Assembly (NCBI GenBank): GCA_020850355.1
Contig: JADZEX010000097.1
Coordinates: 1-59,178 of the forward strand
DNA length: 59,178 nt
Direction of reading: 5' to 3'
Source: Fimbriimonadaceae bacterium
GTDB taxonomy: Bacteria; Armatimonadota; UBA10988
Shown: positions 30,656 through 39,854 of the stretch, in pieces
Numbering within the stretch: position 1 is the stretch's first letter
Layout: each line of letters starts with the position of its first letter
Notes under the pieces: model-generated
What the model was told of the DNA's origin: nothing
The model's input: only the letters and a program-made list of their open reading frames with translations
Databases searched by the model: none
Position numbers and translations under genes: made by a program

Positions 30656-31267
30656 ATGGCTCACGTTCTGCCCGAACTGCCGTACGCCCACAACGCGTTG
30701 GAGCCTCACATCGACACCAAGACGATGGAGATCCACCACGGCAAGCACCACAACACGTACATCACGAACCTCAACGCTGCGCTCGAAGCCCACGCCGACC
30801 TGGCCGGCAAGTCGGTCGAGGCGCTGATCGCCGACCTCAGCGCGGTGCCTGAGGCGATCCGCACGGCCGTCCGCAACAACGGCGGCGGGCATGCCAACCA
30901 CAGCCTCTTCTGGCAGCTCCTGGCCCCCAACGCCGGTGGCGCGCCGAGCGGGGCCATCGCCGCGGCGATCGACGCCAAGTTCGGCAGCTTCGACGCCTTC
31001 AAGGCCGAGTTCGCGAAGGCCGCGACGACTCGCTTCGGCAGCGGCTGGGCCTGGCTGGTGCTGAGCGGTGGCGAGCTGAAGGTCTACAGCACCGCCAACC
31101 AGGACAGCCCGCTGATGGACGGCGATGCCCCGCTGCTGGGCCTCGATGTCTGGGAGCACGCTTACTACTTGAACTACCAGAACCGCCGCCCCGACTACAT
31201 CGCGGCCTTCTGGAACGTCGTCAACTGGGCCAAGGTGAACGAGCTGTACGCCGCCGCCAAGGGCTAG
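30656..31267 (+). CDS. sodA: Superoxide dismutase (Fe/Mn family, probably Mn)
   Basis: 203 residues. Metal ligands are His27 (I-H-H-G-K-H-H), His82 (A-N-H-S-L-F-W), Asp164 and His168 (D-V-W-E-H-A-Y-Y). Gln149 in T-A-N-Q-D and the G-G-G-H-A-N-H block point to manganese. It converts superoxide to peroxide and oxygen in the cytoplasm. AAAGGTGA precedes the ATG at 30656. A GC-rich hairpin follows the stop, so it is probably monocistronic. Confidence 0.95.
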   Translation: MAHVLPELPYAHNALEPHIDTKTMEIHHGKHHNTYITNLNAALEAHADLAGKSVEALIADLSAVPEAIRTAVRNNGGGHANHSLFWQLLAPNAGGAPSGAIAAAIDAKFGSFDAFKAEFAKAATTRFGSGWAWLVLSGGELKVYSTANQDSPLMDGDAPLLGLDVWEHAYYLNYQNRRPDYIAAFWNVVNWAKVNELYAAAKG

Positions 31268-31282
31268 TAGCGAGGTCCCTGC

Positions 31283-31317
31283 CGCGCCGGTCGTTCCCCT
31301 GCGGAGCGGCCGGCGCG
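31283..31317. terminator. 8-bp GC-rich stem-loop after sod
   Basis: CGCGCCGG (31283-31290) and CCGGCGCG (31310-31317) are exact reverse complements, 16 bp after the sod stop. There is no T run. Confidence 0.4.
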
Positions 31318-31343
31318 TTGCGTTGGGGAGGTCGCGGAGCGCC

Positions 31344-31568
31344 ATGCCGAAGCGTCTCGGAAGCAACGCCCGGCTGCTGCTGGCGGCCCTGCACCGCGAG
31401 CTGGTGCTGCTGACCGACCTCGACGACCCGCCCGATCGGTGGCCACCGCTGGCCAGCCTGCGGGCCCTGGAACGCCGGGGCCTGGTGCGCTGCGAGCCGT
31501 TCCACGGCAGCACCGTGCGCTGGCTGCTGACCCCCGCCGGCGAAGCCGTCGCCAGCAGCCTGGCCTGA
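31344..31568 (+). CDS. Small winged-helix-like protein
   Basis: 74 residues from ATG 31344. The pattern L-A-S-L-R-A-L-E-R-R-G-L-V, then V-R-W-L-L-T-P-A-G-E-A-V-A, matches the recognition helix and wing of MarR/PadR-like winged-helix folds, where the T-P-A-G block is common. It may be a small DNA-binding regulator. No partner is known, and it lies 50 bp before the hypothetical gene at 31619. Confidence 0.55.
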   Translation: MPKRLGSNARLLLAALHRELVLLTDLDDPPDRWPPLASLRALERRGLVRCEPFHGSTVRWLLTPAGEAVASSLA

Positions 31569-31618
31569 CTCGTCGAACCCCCGCCGCTGCTGGGCGTCGA
31601 AGTACGTGGAGGCGGTTG

Positions 31619-32356
31619 ATGGCCGACGAACCGCTCTGGCCGGAGTTCGCCGCGGCCGCGCTGGCCCAGGTGCGGCCGCCCGCCACGCCGTTTGACCCGC
31701 AGCGCTACGAGCTGCGCTACCGGCTCTGGCCGACCAAGGCCCGCAACGCACAGCAGGCCGCCCGGCGGGCCAGCGCGGGCTACCTGCTGCTACGCCGCGA
31801 GCCGCTGGCCGACGGCGCCCGCCTGCAGGTGCGTCAGGCCGCCGTGCAGTTCAGTCGCGAAACGTGCCATGTCGCGGCCAGCCTCGAACTGGCCAACGAC
31901 GCGCTGGCCACGCCGCGGCGCTGGGAAGTCGAGTCCTGGATGACCGCCGCCGACGGCCGCGAGACGCCGCTGACGCGGGCCAGCGAGAGCGGCGAGCTGA
32001 CCGCCGACGCCTGGATCCGGCGCGCTGCCGGCGAGCGGCGACAGCCGCGAGCGGCCCAGGTCACCTGCGGCTGGAGCCTCTTCGACGCGCTGCCGCGGCT
32101 GACTGCCGCCGAGCTGCGCTTCGATCTGCTCGATGAGCTGGCGCTGCTGAAGCCGGGCCACCGCCTTTCGCCGCGGGGCGCTGCCACTTTCAAGCTGGCC
32201 AGCGGGCCCGGCGCGCTGACCTGGTGGGAGCAGCTCGGCCCGGGCCTGCTGCCCTACTCCTGGTGGCGCGCCGCCGAGGGACCCGTGCTGGCGGCGTTCA
32301 GCCTGGCGCGCGGCTTCTTGCTCGACCCGCGGGCGGGCGAGGGGGTGACCTGGTGA
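31619..32356 (+). CDS. Hypothetical protein upstream of a sulfatase
   Basis: 245 residues from ATG 31619, with GTGGAGG upstream. I do not recognise the family. It has no signal peptide; a Y-E-L-R-Y-R-L-W block near the N-terminus and W-W-E-Q-L-G-P-G-L-L-P-Y-S-W-W near the C-terminus stand out. Its stop overlaps the sulfatase start (GTGA), so the two are co-transcribed and translationally coupled, suggesting a linked function. Confidence 0.6.
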   Translation: MADEPLWPEFAAAALAQVRPPATPFDPQRYELRYRLWPTKARNAQQAARRASAGYLLLRREPLADGARLQVRQAAVQFSRETCHVAASLELANDALATPRRWEVESWMTAADGRETPLTRASESGELTADAWIRRAAGERRQPRAAQVTCGWSLFDALPRLTAAELRFDLLDELALLKPGHRLSPRGAATFKLASGPGALTWWEQLGPGLLPYSWWRAAEGPVLAAFSLARGFLLDPRAGEGVTW

Positions 32357-33708
32357 AGCGACGGACCTTCCTGGCGACCACCGCGGCGGCCTCCTGCCTG
32401 CGCCGCAGCACGGCCCAGCCGCAGGTGCGGCGGCCCAACCTGCTGTTCATCCACGCCGACCAGCTCCACGTCGACGCCATCGCGGCGCATGGCGATCGCC
32501 TCGTGCGGACGCCCAACCTCGACCGCCTGGTCGCCGCTGGGACCAGCTTCCAGCGCTCCTACTCGGCCAACCCGGTCTGCTGCCCGGCCCGCAGCGCCTG
32601 GTACACCGGGCGCTGCTCCAGCGAGACCGGCGTGGTGCAGAACGGCCTGCCGCTGCGCCGCGACGTGCCTGATCTGGGCCAATGGCTCGGCGCCCGCGGC
32701 TACCGCGGCTACTACGCCGGCAAGTGGCACCTCCCGGCGCGGCCCCTGAAGGACAGCTTCACGGTGCTGCAGGAGGGCACCGGGCTCGGCGAGCAGTGCG
32801 ACCCGGCCACCTCGCGCTGCGCCGCGGCCTTCCTGCGCAGTTACCGCGAGCCGGAGCCCTGGTTCCTGAACCTCGGCTTCGTGCAGCCGCACGACATCTG
32901 CCACTGGAACAGCAGCCACGCCGAACCGGTGCCGCTGCCCTACCCCAGCCTGGCCGGCGAGCTGCCGCCGCTGCCGGCCAACTTCGAGTACGACCGGCGC
33001 GAGCCCGAGACCTTCATCCGCTCGAAGCGCCGCCGGTCGCACAGTCTGCTGTGGCAGGAGCCGCACTGGCGCTACTACCTTTGGAGCTACCGTCGCCAGG
33101 TCGAGATGGTCGACGCCGAGCTTGGCCGGGTGCTCGACGCGGTGGAGGACCACGGCGACGCCGCGAACACGGTGATTGTCTTCTCCGCCGACCACGGCGA
33201 GGGCCTGGCGCACCACCAGACCATTCTGAAGAGCTTCCTCTACGACGAAGCGGTGCGCGTGCCGCTGGTGGTCTGCTGGCCCGACGAGCTGCCCGCCGGG
33301 GTCCAGGATCGGGAGCATCTGGTCAGTGGCCTGGACCTGGTACCGACCTTCTGCGCCCTGGCCGGCGTGCCTGCCCCACCGAACGCCCGGGGCCGCAACC
33401 TGCTGCCGCTGCTGCGCGGTCAGGCCCGCGAGTGGCGCGAGTTCGTGGTCAGTGAGTCGGCGGTCACCGGGCGGATGGTGCGGACGCCCGAGTACAAGCT
33501 GATCCAGTACGAGGGCGACGCCACGGCGCAGCTCTTCGACCTGCGCAGCGACCCGGGCGAGACCCGCAACCTGGCGGCCGAGGCGGCCCAGGCCAGCGTC
33601 CTGCGCGATCTGCGCGGCCGGCTGGCCGAGTGGACCGGGACGCTGGAGATCGCCCCGGTGGGGGAGCGGGTCCGCCGCCGCGACGATCCGGACGCGGCCG
33701 ACGAGTAG
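32353..33708 (+). CDS. Sulfatase (formylglycine-dependent, Tat-exported)
   Basis: 451 residues from GTG 32353. The N-terminus M-K-R-R-T-F-L-A-T-T-A-A-A is a twin-arginine-type signal. The active-site motif C76-C-P78-A-R80 fits C-x-P-x-R, so Cys76 is the expected formylglycine. H-A-D-Q-L-H and S-A-D-H-G-E supply metal ligands, and G-K-W-H-L is the conserved central block. It probably removes sulfate from a polysaccharide in the periplasm. The maturation enzyme is not in the window. Confidence 0.9.
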   Translation: MKRRTFLATTAAASCLRRSTAQPQVRRPNLLFIHADQLHVDAIAAHGDRLVRTPNLDRLVAAGTSFQRSYSANPVCCPARSAWYTGRCSSETGVVQNGLPLRRDVPDLGQWLGARGYRGYYAGKWHLPARPLKDSFTVLQEGTGLGEQCDPATSRCAAAFLRSYREPEPWFLNLGFVQPHDICHWNSSHAEPVPLPYPSLAGELPPLPANFEYDRREPETFIRSKRRRSHSLLWQEPHWRYYLWSYRRQVEMVDAELGRVLDAVEDHGDAANTVIVFSADHGEGLAHHQTILKSFLYDEAVRVPLVVCWPDELPAGVQDREHLVSGLDLVPTFCALAGVPAPPNARGRNLLPLLRGQAREWREFVVSESAVTGRMVRTPEYKLIQYEGDATAQLFDLRSDPGETRNLAAEAAQASVLRDLRGRLAEWTGTLEIAPVGERVRRRDDPDAADE

Positions 33709-33720
33709 CGGCCGCCGCGC

Positions 33721-34248
33721 TCAGCCGGCCCCGCCCTCACCGCTCAGCTCGTCCGCCAGTTCGTCAACCACCAGCCCCTCGTGGCGCAGCGGCTCGAGCG
33801 CGCCCCAGAGCTCGGCCATGGCGTGCCCGACGCCCAGTAGCATCGCCGCGATGCCGGCTGCGAAGGCCGCGAAAGCGGCCGGGCGCAGCGCGGTGGCGAG
33901 CTTGCCGCCGGCCAGCAGCAGGCTGCACACCAGCAACGCGCAGACGGCCGACAGCAGGCACAGCAGCGCCCGCTGCAGGAGCCGCGCCCGGCGGGTCACC
34001 GCGAGCAGTTGCTCGTCGAGATTGGCGAGCACCTTCTGGTGTCGCAGCCGGACCTCCGGCGGCCCGTCGGCCGGGTGCCGCGCCAGAGCCACCAGCGTGT
34101 CGATGCGTTCCCGCTCGAAGCCCCGCAAGCGGTTGACGACGGCCGCCAGGCGGTTGTAGAGCGCCAGGCAGAGCAGCCCACAGGCTGACACGACGACCAC
34201 CGGCACGACCGCCGCGGCCACCACCTCGGACCAGTTGAGGTCACCCAT
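33721..34248 (-). CDS. DUF2721 membrane protein
   Basis: 175 residues. An N-terminal hydrophobic helix (V-V-P-V-V-V-V-S-A-C-G-L-L) is followed by the N-R-L-A-A-V-V-N-R-L-R charged segment characteristic of DUF2721. Two more membrane helices follow (A-L-L-C-L-L-S-A-V-C-A-L-L and F-A-A-F-A-A-G-I-A-A-M-L-L) before an acidic tail. The function is unknown. It is convergent with the sulfatase and divergent from the pyruvate dehydrogenase operon. Confidence 0.75.
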   Translation of the reverse strand: MGDLNWSEVVAAAVVPVVVVSACGLLCLALYNRLAAVVNRLRGFERERIDTLVALARHPADGPPEVRLRHQKVLANLDEQLLAVTRRARLLQRALLCLLSAVCALLVCSLLLAGGKLATALRPAAFAAFAAGIAAMLLGVGHAMAELWGALEPLRHEGLVVDELADELSGEGGAG

Positions 34249-34322
34249 CGCGATTCTCTACCTGGAGGTCCATGATAATCCCAGCGCGGCTCGGGCGGCA
34301 CGCCCCGGTGACTTGGCAACGC

Positions 34323-34350
34323 TTGCCAGGAGCCGGATAGTTGCTATTGT
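34323..34350 (+). promoter_or_regulatory. Putative promoter of the pyruvate dehydrogenase operon
   Basis: TTGCCA (34323-34328) is followed after 16 bp by TATTGT (34345-34350), which is preceded by TG-C as in the other extended -10 elements. The predicted start is about 40 bp before the aceE ATG. Confidence 0.45.
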
Positions 34351-34395
34351 AGGGGTTGGCGTCACGCTTGCTGGGGACGGCAAAAAGGCGGCGGT

Positions 34396-37071
34396 ATGGC
34401 GGATCAGGTGATGGGCCAGGGCGACGATCTGGAACTCCTGGAGACACGTGACTGGGTCGACGCCCTGCACGACGTGCTGTTGAGCAGCGGCCCGGAGCGG
34501 GTCACGCGGCTGCTGGAGGCGCTGCAGATCCACGCCCAGAACCACGGCGCGGTGCTGCCGGTGACCAGCCAGACGCCGTACGTCAACACGATTCCCGCCG
34601 AACGGCAGCCGGCCTATCCCGGCAACCGCGAGATCGAGCGGCGGATCAAGAGCATCGTCCGCTGGAATGCGATGGCGATGGTGGTCCGCGCCAACCGCGC
34701 CGAGACCGGCATCGGCGGCCATATCTCGACCTACGCCTCGGCGGCGACGCTGTACGAGGTTGGCTTCAACCACTTCTTCCGCGGCCCCGACCACCCCTGC
34801 GGCGGCGACCTGATCTACTTCCAGGGCCACGCCACCCCCGGGATCTACGCCCGCGCCTTTCTGGAAGGTCGCCTGAACCGCGACCAGGTGCTCAACTTCC
34901 GGCGCGAACTGCAGCCCGGCGGCGGGCTGTCGAGTTATCCGCACCCCTGGCTGATGCCGAAGTTCTGGCAGTTCCCGACGGTCAGCATGGGCCTCGGGCC
35001 GATCATGAGCATCTACCAGGCGCGCTACATGCGCTACCTGCAGGACCGCGGGCTGATCGACCGCAGCGACGCCAAGGTCTGGGCCTTCCTGGGCGACGGT
35101 GAGACCGACGAGCCGGAGTCGCTGGGCGCGATCACCCTGGCCAGCCGTGAAGGGCTCGACAACCTGGTCTGGGTGATCAACTGCAACCTGCAGCGCCTCG
35201 ACGGCCCGGTCCGCGGCAACGGCAACATCGTGCAGGAGCTCGAAGCCATCTTGCGCGGTGCGGGCTGGAACGTGATCAAGGTGCTCTGGGGCACCGACTG
35301 GGATCCGCTGCTGGCCGCCGACAGCGACGGCCTGCTGGCCAAGCGCTTCGGCGAAATCGTCGATGGCGAGTACCAGAAGTACCGCGTCGAGGGCGGCGCG
35401 TACATCCGGGAGCGCTTCTTCGGCGTCGACCCGCGGCTGCTGAAGCTGGTCGAGCACCTCAGCGACAAGGAGCTCTGGCGGCTGCGCCTGGGCGGCCACG
35501 ACGCCGACAAGGTCTACGCTGCCTACCACGCGGCGACCCACCACGTCGGTGCGCCGACGGTGATTCTGGCGCAGACCATCAAGGGCTACGGCCTCGGCGA
35601 AGCGGGTGAGGGGAAGAACATCACCCACCAGCAGAAGAAGCTCAACGAGGACGAGCTGCTGCACTTCCGCGACCGCTTCCAGATCCCCATCTCCGACGCC
35701 GACGTCGGCGACCTGCCGCTCTATGTGCCACCGGCCGGCAGCATCGAGCTGGAATACCTCCGGGATCGCCGCCGTGCGCTGGGCGGCGCCGTGCCCCAAC
35801 GGCGGCCCGTGGCGGTCAACCTCCAACCGGGCGACGCCACGCTCTACGACGAGTTCGCCGGCGGCACCGGCGACCGCGACGCGTCGACCACGATGGTCTT
35901 CGTGCGGCTGCTGACGAAGTTGCTCAAAGACCCCCAGGTCGGCCAGCACGTCGTGCCCATCGTGCCCGACGAGGCGCGCACCTTCGGGATGGAGTCCCTG
36001 TTCCGCCAGGTCGGCATCTACGCCAGCGGCGGCCAGCTCTACGAGCCGGTCGACCGCGAGAGCCTGATGTACTACAAGGAAGCCCAGAACGGCCAAATCC
36101 TGGAAGAGGGGATCACCGAAGCCGGGGCCATGAGCAGCTTCATCGCCGCCGGCACGGCGCACGCCAACCACCATGTGCCGACCATCCCGTTCTTCATCTA
36201 CTACTCGATGTTCGGCTTCCAACGCGTCGGCGACCTGATCTGGCTGGCCGGCGACATCCGCTGCCGCGGCTTCCTGCTGGGCGGCACCGCCGGCCGCACC
36301 ACGCTGGCGGGCGAGGGCCTGCAGCACCAGGACGGCCACAGCCACCTGCTGGCCAGCACGATCCCCAATGTGCAGGCTTACGACCCCGCCTACGCCTATG
36401 AGATCGCCGTGATCATCGAGGACGGCATCCGGCGGATGTACCAGCAGGAGGAGGATGTCTTCTACTACCTCACGCTGAGCAACGAAAACTACGCCCATCC
36501 GGCGATTCCCAGCGGCGCCCGCGAGGGCATTCTGCGGGGCCTTTATCAGCTCCGGCCGACGCTCGACGGCACGCCGGCGCAGGTCGTGCTGCTCGGCAGC
36601 GGGTCGATTCTCAACGAGGTGGTCGCCGCTCAGGAGCGCCTGGCCGCCGAGTTTGGGGTCGCCGCCGAGGTCTGGTCGGCGACCTCCTACAAACGGCTCC
36701 GCGAGGACGCCCTGGAGGTCGAGCGCTGGAATCTGCTGCACCCGGCCGAGCCGCCGCGGGTGCCCTACGTGACGCAGTGCCTGGCCGGGCGCGGGCAGGT
36801 CGTGGTGGCCGCCTCGGACTACATGAAAGTGCTCAGCGATGGCCTCACCCCGTGGGTGCCGCAACCGCTGCTGAGTCTGGGCACCGACGGTTTCGGCCGC
36901 AGTGAGTCGCGGGCCGACCTGCGCGACTTCTTCGAGGTCGACGCCCGCTACGTCGCCGCCGCCGCGTTGTCCGGCCTGGCCCGCACCGGCGGCCTGCCGG
37001 CCGAGCGGGCCGCGGCGGGGCTGACCGCCTTAGGCATCGACCCCGAGCGGCCGAACCCCTGGACCCGATAG
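34396..37071 (+). CDS. aceE: Pyruvate dehydrogenase E1 component (homodimeric AceE)
   Basis: The 891-residue length and sequence are those of the single-chain E1. I-G-G-H-I-S-T-Y is the conserved ThDP-region block, and G-D-G-E-T-D-E followed later by N-C-N-L-Q is the ThDP-Mg motif. The transketolase-like central domain contains G-I-T-E-A-G-A-M-S-S-F. It decarboxylates pyruvate and passes the acetyl group to E2 lipoate. It starts the aceE-aceF-lpd operon, with a 16-bp gap to aceF. Confidence 0.95.
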   Translation: MADQVMGQGDDLELLETRDWVDALHDVLLSSGPERVTRLLEALQIHAQNHGAVLPVTSQTPYVNTIPAERQPAYPGNREIERRIKSIVRWNAMAMVVRANRAETGIGGHISTYASAATLYEVGFNHFFRGPDHPCGGDLIYFQGHATPGIYARAFLEGRLNRDQVLNFRRELQPGGGLSSYPHPWLMPKFWQFPTVSMGLGPIMSIYQARYMRYLQDRGLIDRSDAKVWAFLGDGETDEPESLGAITLASREGLDNLVWVINCNLQRLDGPVRGNGNIVQELEAILRGAGWNVIKVLWGTDWDPLLAADSDGLLAKRFGEIVDGEYQKYRVEGGAYIRERFFGVDPRLLKLVEHLSDKELWRLRLGGHDADKVYAAYHAATHHVGAPTVILAQTIKGYGLGEAGEGKNITHQQKKLNEDELLHFRDRFQIPISDADVGDLPLYVPPAGSIELEYLRDRRRALGGAVPQRRPVAVNLQPGDATLYDEFAGGTGDRDASTTMVFVRLLTKLLKDPQVGQHVVPIVPDEARTFGMESLFRQVGIYASGGQLYEPVDRESLMYYKEAQNGQILEEGITEAGAMSSFIAAGTAHANHHVPTIPFFIYYSMFGFQRVGDLIWLAGDIRCRGFLLGGTAGRTTLAGEGLQHQDGHSHLLASTIPNVQAYDPAYAYEIAVIIEDGIRRMYQQEEDVFYYLTLSNENYAHPAIPSGAREGILRGLYQLRPTLDGTPAQVVLLGSGSILNEVVAAQERLAAEFGVAAEVWSATSYKRLREDALEVERWNLLHPAEPPRVPYVTQCLAGRGQVVVAASDYMKVLSDGLTPWVPQPLLSLGTDGFGRSESRADLRDFFEVDARYVAAAALSGLARTGGLPAERAAAGLTALGIDPERPNPWTR

Positions 37072-37087
37072 GAAAGGAGCCGCCGCG

Positions 37088-38356
37088 ATGGCGACCGAGT
37101 TCAAGCTGCCGGACCTGGGTGAGGGCGTCAAGGCCGCCGAGGTCTCGAAGGTCTTGGTGAAGCCGGGCGAGGTCGTCGTGGTCGACCAGAATCTGCTCGA
37201 GGTCGAGACCGACAAGGCCGCCACCGATGTACCGTCGTCCGTCGCTGGCACGGTTGTCGAAGTGCGCGTCAAGCCGGGCGACAGCGTGCCGGTCGGCGGC
37301 GTGCTGCTGCTGATCGACGAAAGCACCGCGGGGGCCGCGTCGGCCAGCGGCAGCGCCGCAGCACCGCCGGTGGCAGCCACCGCCGCGGCGGCGCCGGAGC
37401 CGCTGGCGCCGGTCGCCACGCCGGCCGCCCGCCCCGCGCCGGGCGCCGCCGGGGACCCGGTCTTCGCGGCGCCGTCGGTGCGCAAGTTTGCGCGTGAGAT
37501 TGGCGTCGACATCAAGCAGGTCGTCGGCAGCGGGCCGGGCGGGCGGATCTCCAGCGACGACGTGAAGGCCTTCGCGCGCAGCCACCCAGCCACCGCGGCT
37601 GCTGGCGAGCATCGCGCGGCGCCCGCCGGGGAGCTGCCCGACTTCACCCGCTGGGGCGCGGTCGAGCGACAGCGGCTGAGCAACGTGCGGCGCGTCACGG
37701 CGCAGGCGATGGCGCGCAGTTGGGCGACCGTACCGCACGTCACGATCTTCGACCGCGCCGACATCACCGACCTCGAAGCACTCCGCAACAAGGTCAAGGG
37801 CAAGGCCGAGAAGCTGGGCGCCAAGCTGACCATCACTGCGATGATGCTGAAGCTGGCGGCCGGTGCGCTGAAGGTCCACCCGACGCTCAACGCCAGCCTG
37901 GACCTGGCGCACAACGAGGTCGTGCTGAAGCGCTACGTCCACGTCGGCGTCGCGGCCGACACCGACCGCGGGCTGGTGGTGCCGGTGGTCCGCGATGTCG
38001 ATCAGAAGAGCATGCTGCAGATCGCCGTCGAGCTGGGCGAGCTGGCCGCCAAGGCGCGCGCCGGCAAGCTGACGCCCGATGAGATGCAAGGCGGGTCGTT
38101 CACGGTCACCAACCTCGGCGGCCTCGGCGTCGGTCACTTCACGCCAATCGTCAACTCACCGGAGGTGGCGATCCTGGGGCTGGGTCGGGCGACGCAGGAG
38201 CCGGTCTGGGTGGCCGGCGGCTGGCAGCCCCGACTGCTCCTGCCGCTGTCGCTGTCGTTCGACCACCGGCTGGTCGACGGGGCCGACGGGGCGCGCTTCC
38301 TGCGGTGGATCGTCGAGGCGATTGAAGAGCCTCTGATGCTGGTCTTGGAAGGGTAG
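37088..38356 (+). CDS. aceF: Dihydrolipoamide acetyltransferase E2
   Basis: 422 residues with one lipoyl domain (Lys43 in E-T-D-K-A) and an Ala/Pro-rich linker (95-125). A peripheral-subunit-binding domain (A-P-S-V-R-K-F-A-R-E through G-G-R-I-S-S-D-D-V) and the catalytic chloramphenicol-acetyltransferase-like domain follow. The active site is F-D-H-R-L-V-D-G-A-D-G near the C-terminus. A single lipoyl domain is fewer than in Escherichia coli AceF. AGGAAAGGAG precedes the ATG. Confidence 0.95.
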   Translation: MATEFKLPDLGEGVKAAEVSKVLVKPGEVVVVDQNLLEVETDKAATDVPSSVAGTVVEVRVKPGDSVPVGGVLLLIDESTAGAASASGSAAAPPVAATAAAAPEPLAPVATPAARPAPGAAGDPVFAAPSVRKFAREIGVDIKQVVGSGPGGRISSDDVKAFARSHPATAAAGEHRAAPAGELPDFTRWGAVERQRLSNVRRVTAQAMARSWATVPHVTIFDRADITDLEALRNKVKGKAEKLGAKLTITAMMLKLAAGALKVHPTLNASLDLAHNEVVLKRYVHVGVAADTDRGLVVPVVRDVDQKSMLQIAVELGELAAKARAGKLTPDEMQGGSFTVTNLGGLGVGHFTPIVNSPEVAILGLGRATQEPVWVAGGWQPRLLLPLSLSFDHRLVDGADGARFLRWIVEAIEEPLMLVLEG

Positions 38357-38361
38357 TTCAA

Positions 38362-39774
38362 GTGGCAGACAGCAAGCGCCTGGTGGTGCTGGGCTCCGGC
38401 CCGGGCGGCTATGCCGCGGCCTTCGCCGCGGCCGATCATGGCCTGCAGGTGACGCTCATCAGCGACGATGAGCACCCTGGCGGGGTCTGCCTCTACCGCG
38501 GCTGCATCCCCTCGAAGGCGCTGCTGCACGTCGCCAAGCTGCTGCACGAAGCCAAGATGGCCCGCGCCTGGGGGATCGACTTCGGCACCCCGCGAATCGA
38601 CCTCGACGGGCTGCGGGCCTGGAAGGACAGCGTCGTCGCCAAACTCACCGGGGGCCTCGGTCAACTGGCCAAAGCCCGCCGGGTGACTTACGTGCGCGGC
38701 CGCGGCAAGCTGCTCGACGCGCAGCACGTCCAGGTCGAGCTGACGGCTGGCGGCCAAGAGGTGCTGGAGTTCGACGTCGCGATTCTGGCGACCGGCTCGC
38801 AGCCGCTGCTGCCGGGCGCCTTTCCGCAGCATCCTCGGGTGATGGACAGCACCGCCGCGCTGACGCTGCCCGACATTCCGGAACGGCTGCTGGTGGTCGG
38901 TGGCGGCTACATCGGCCTCGAACTGAGCACCGCCTACGCCGCCCTGGGCAGCCACGTCACGGTGGTCGAGGCGGGCCAAGAGATCGCCCGCGGGGCCGAC
39001 CGCGATCTGGTCGACGTGCTGGCCAAGCGGCTCTACGCAATCTGCGACGAGATCCTGCTGGACACCAAGGTGCTGGCGATGCAGGCCGACGAGCGTGGCG
39101 TCACCGTGCAGTTGGCGGGGCTCGACCTGGCCGAGCCGGAGCGGCGTTTCGACAAGGCGCTGGTGGCGATCGGCCGCCGGCCGAACTCGCAGGGCCTCGG
39201 GTTGGAGCAGACCGCCGTCGAACTCGACCCGCAGGGCTTCGTGGTGGTCGACGCGCAGCGCCGCACCGCCGAACCCAGCCTGTACGCCATTGGCGACCTC
39301 GCGGGGCAGCCGATGCTGGCCCACAAGGCCCGCTTCGAAGCCCGCGTTGCGGTGGCGGCCATCTTGGGCGAACCGTCCGAGTACGACCCGGCGGCCATCC
39401 CGGCGGTGGTCTTCACCGACCCGGAGTTGGCCTGGTGCGGCCTCACCGAAACCGAAGCCGCCACCCGGGGGCGCGACATCAAGGTGACCCGCTTCCCGTG
39501 GGCCGCCTCCGGCCGCGCGGCGACCATCGGCCGCGAAGATGGTCTGACCAAGATCATCGTCGACACCCACAACGAACGGGTCCTGGGCGTCGGTATCGCC
39601 GGCCCCGGCGCCGGGGAGCTGATCGCCGAGGCGGTCCTGGCAGTCGAAATGGGCGCCCGCGCCGACGACCTGACGATGAGCATCCACGCCCACCCGACGC
39701 TCTCGGAGACCGTCATGGAGTCGGCCGAGATGTTCGCCGGCCAGTCAGCGCACTTCCTCCAGCGGCAGCGCTGA
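38362..39774 (+). CDS. lpd: Dihydrolipoyl dehydrogenase E3
   Basis: 470 residues. FAD binding is by V-L-G-S-G-P-G-G-Y-A-A-A near the N-terminus and the redox disulfide is Cys43/Cys48 (G-G-V-C-L-Y-R-G-C-I-P). The NAD site is V-V-G-G-G-Y-I-G-L-E, and the C-terminal catalytic His/Glu lie in H-A-H-P-T-L-S-E. It re-oxidises E2 dihydrolipoamide. The GTG start is six bases after the aceF stop. A 12-bp terminator hairpin follows. Confidence 0.95.
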   Translation: MADSKRLVVLGSGPGGYAAAFAAADHGLQVTLISDDEHPGGVCLYRGCIPSKALLHVAKLLHEAKMARAWGIDFGTPRIDLDGLRAWKDSVVAKLTGGLGQLAKARRVTYVRGRGKLLDAQHVQVELTAGGQEVLEFDVAILATGSQPLLPGAFPQHPRVMDSTAALTLPDIPERLLVVGGGYIGLELSTAYAALGSHVTVVEAGQEIARGADRDLVDVLAKRLYAICDEILLDTKVLAMQADERGVTVQLAGLDLAEPERRFDKALVAIGRRPNSQGLGLEQTAVELDPQGFVVVDAQRRTAEPSLYAIGDLAGQPMLAHKARFEARVAVAAILGEPSEYDPAAIPAVVFTDPELAWCGLTETEAATRGRDIKVTRFPWAASGRAATIGREDGLTKIIVDTHNERVLGVGIAGPGAGELIAEAVLAVEMGARADDLTMSIHAHPTLSETVMESAEMFAGQSAHFLQRQR

Positions 39775-39800
39775 GGCCAGTTCGTGGCCGGTACAAGAAG

Positions 39801-39827
39801 CGGCCCGGGCGGATCCCGCCCGGGCCG
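39801..39827. terminator. 12-bp hairpin ending the pyruvate dehydrogenase operon
   Basis: CGGCCCGGGCGG and CCGCCCGGGCCG pair perfectly around ATC, 26 bp after the lpd stop and before the convergent DUF1559 gene, so it may serve both. Confidence 0.65.
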
Positions 39828-39854
39828 AGTGGTTTGGTCCTGCCGTAGTCGAAC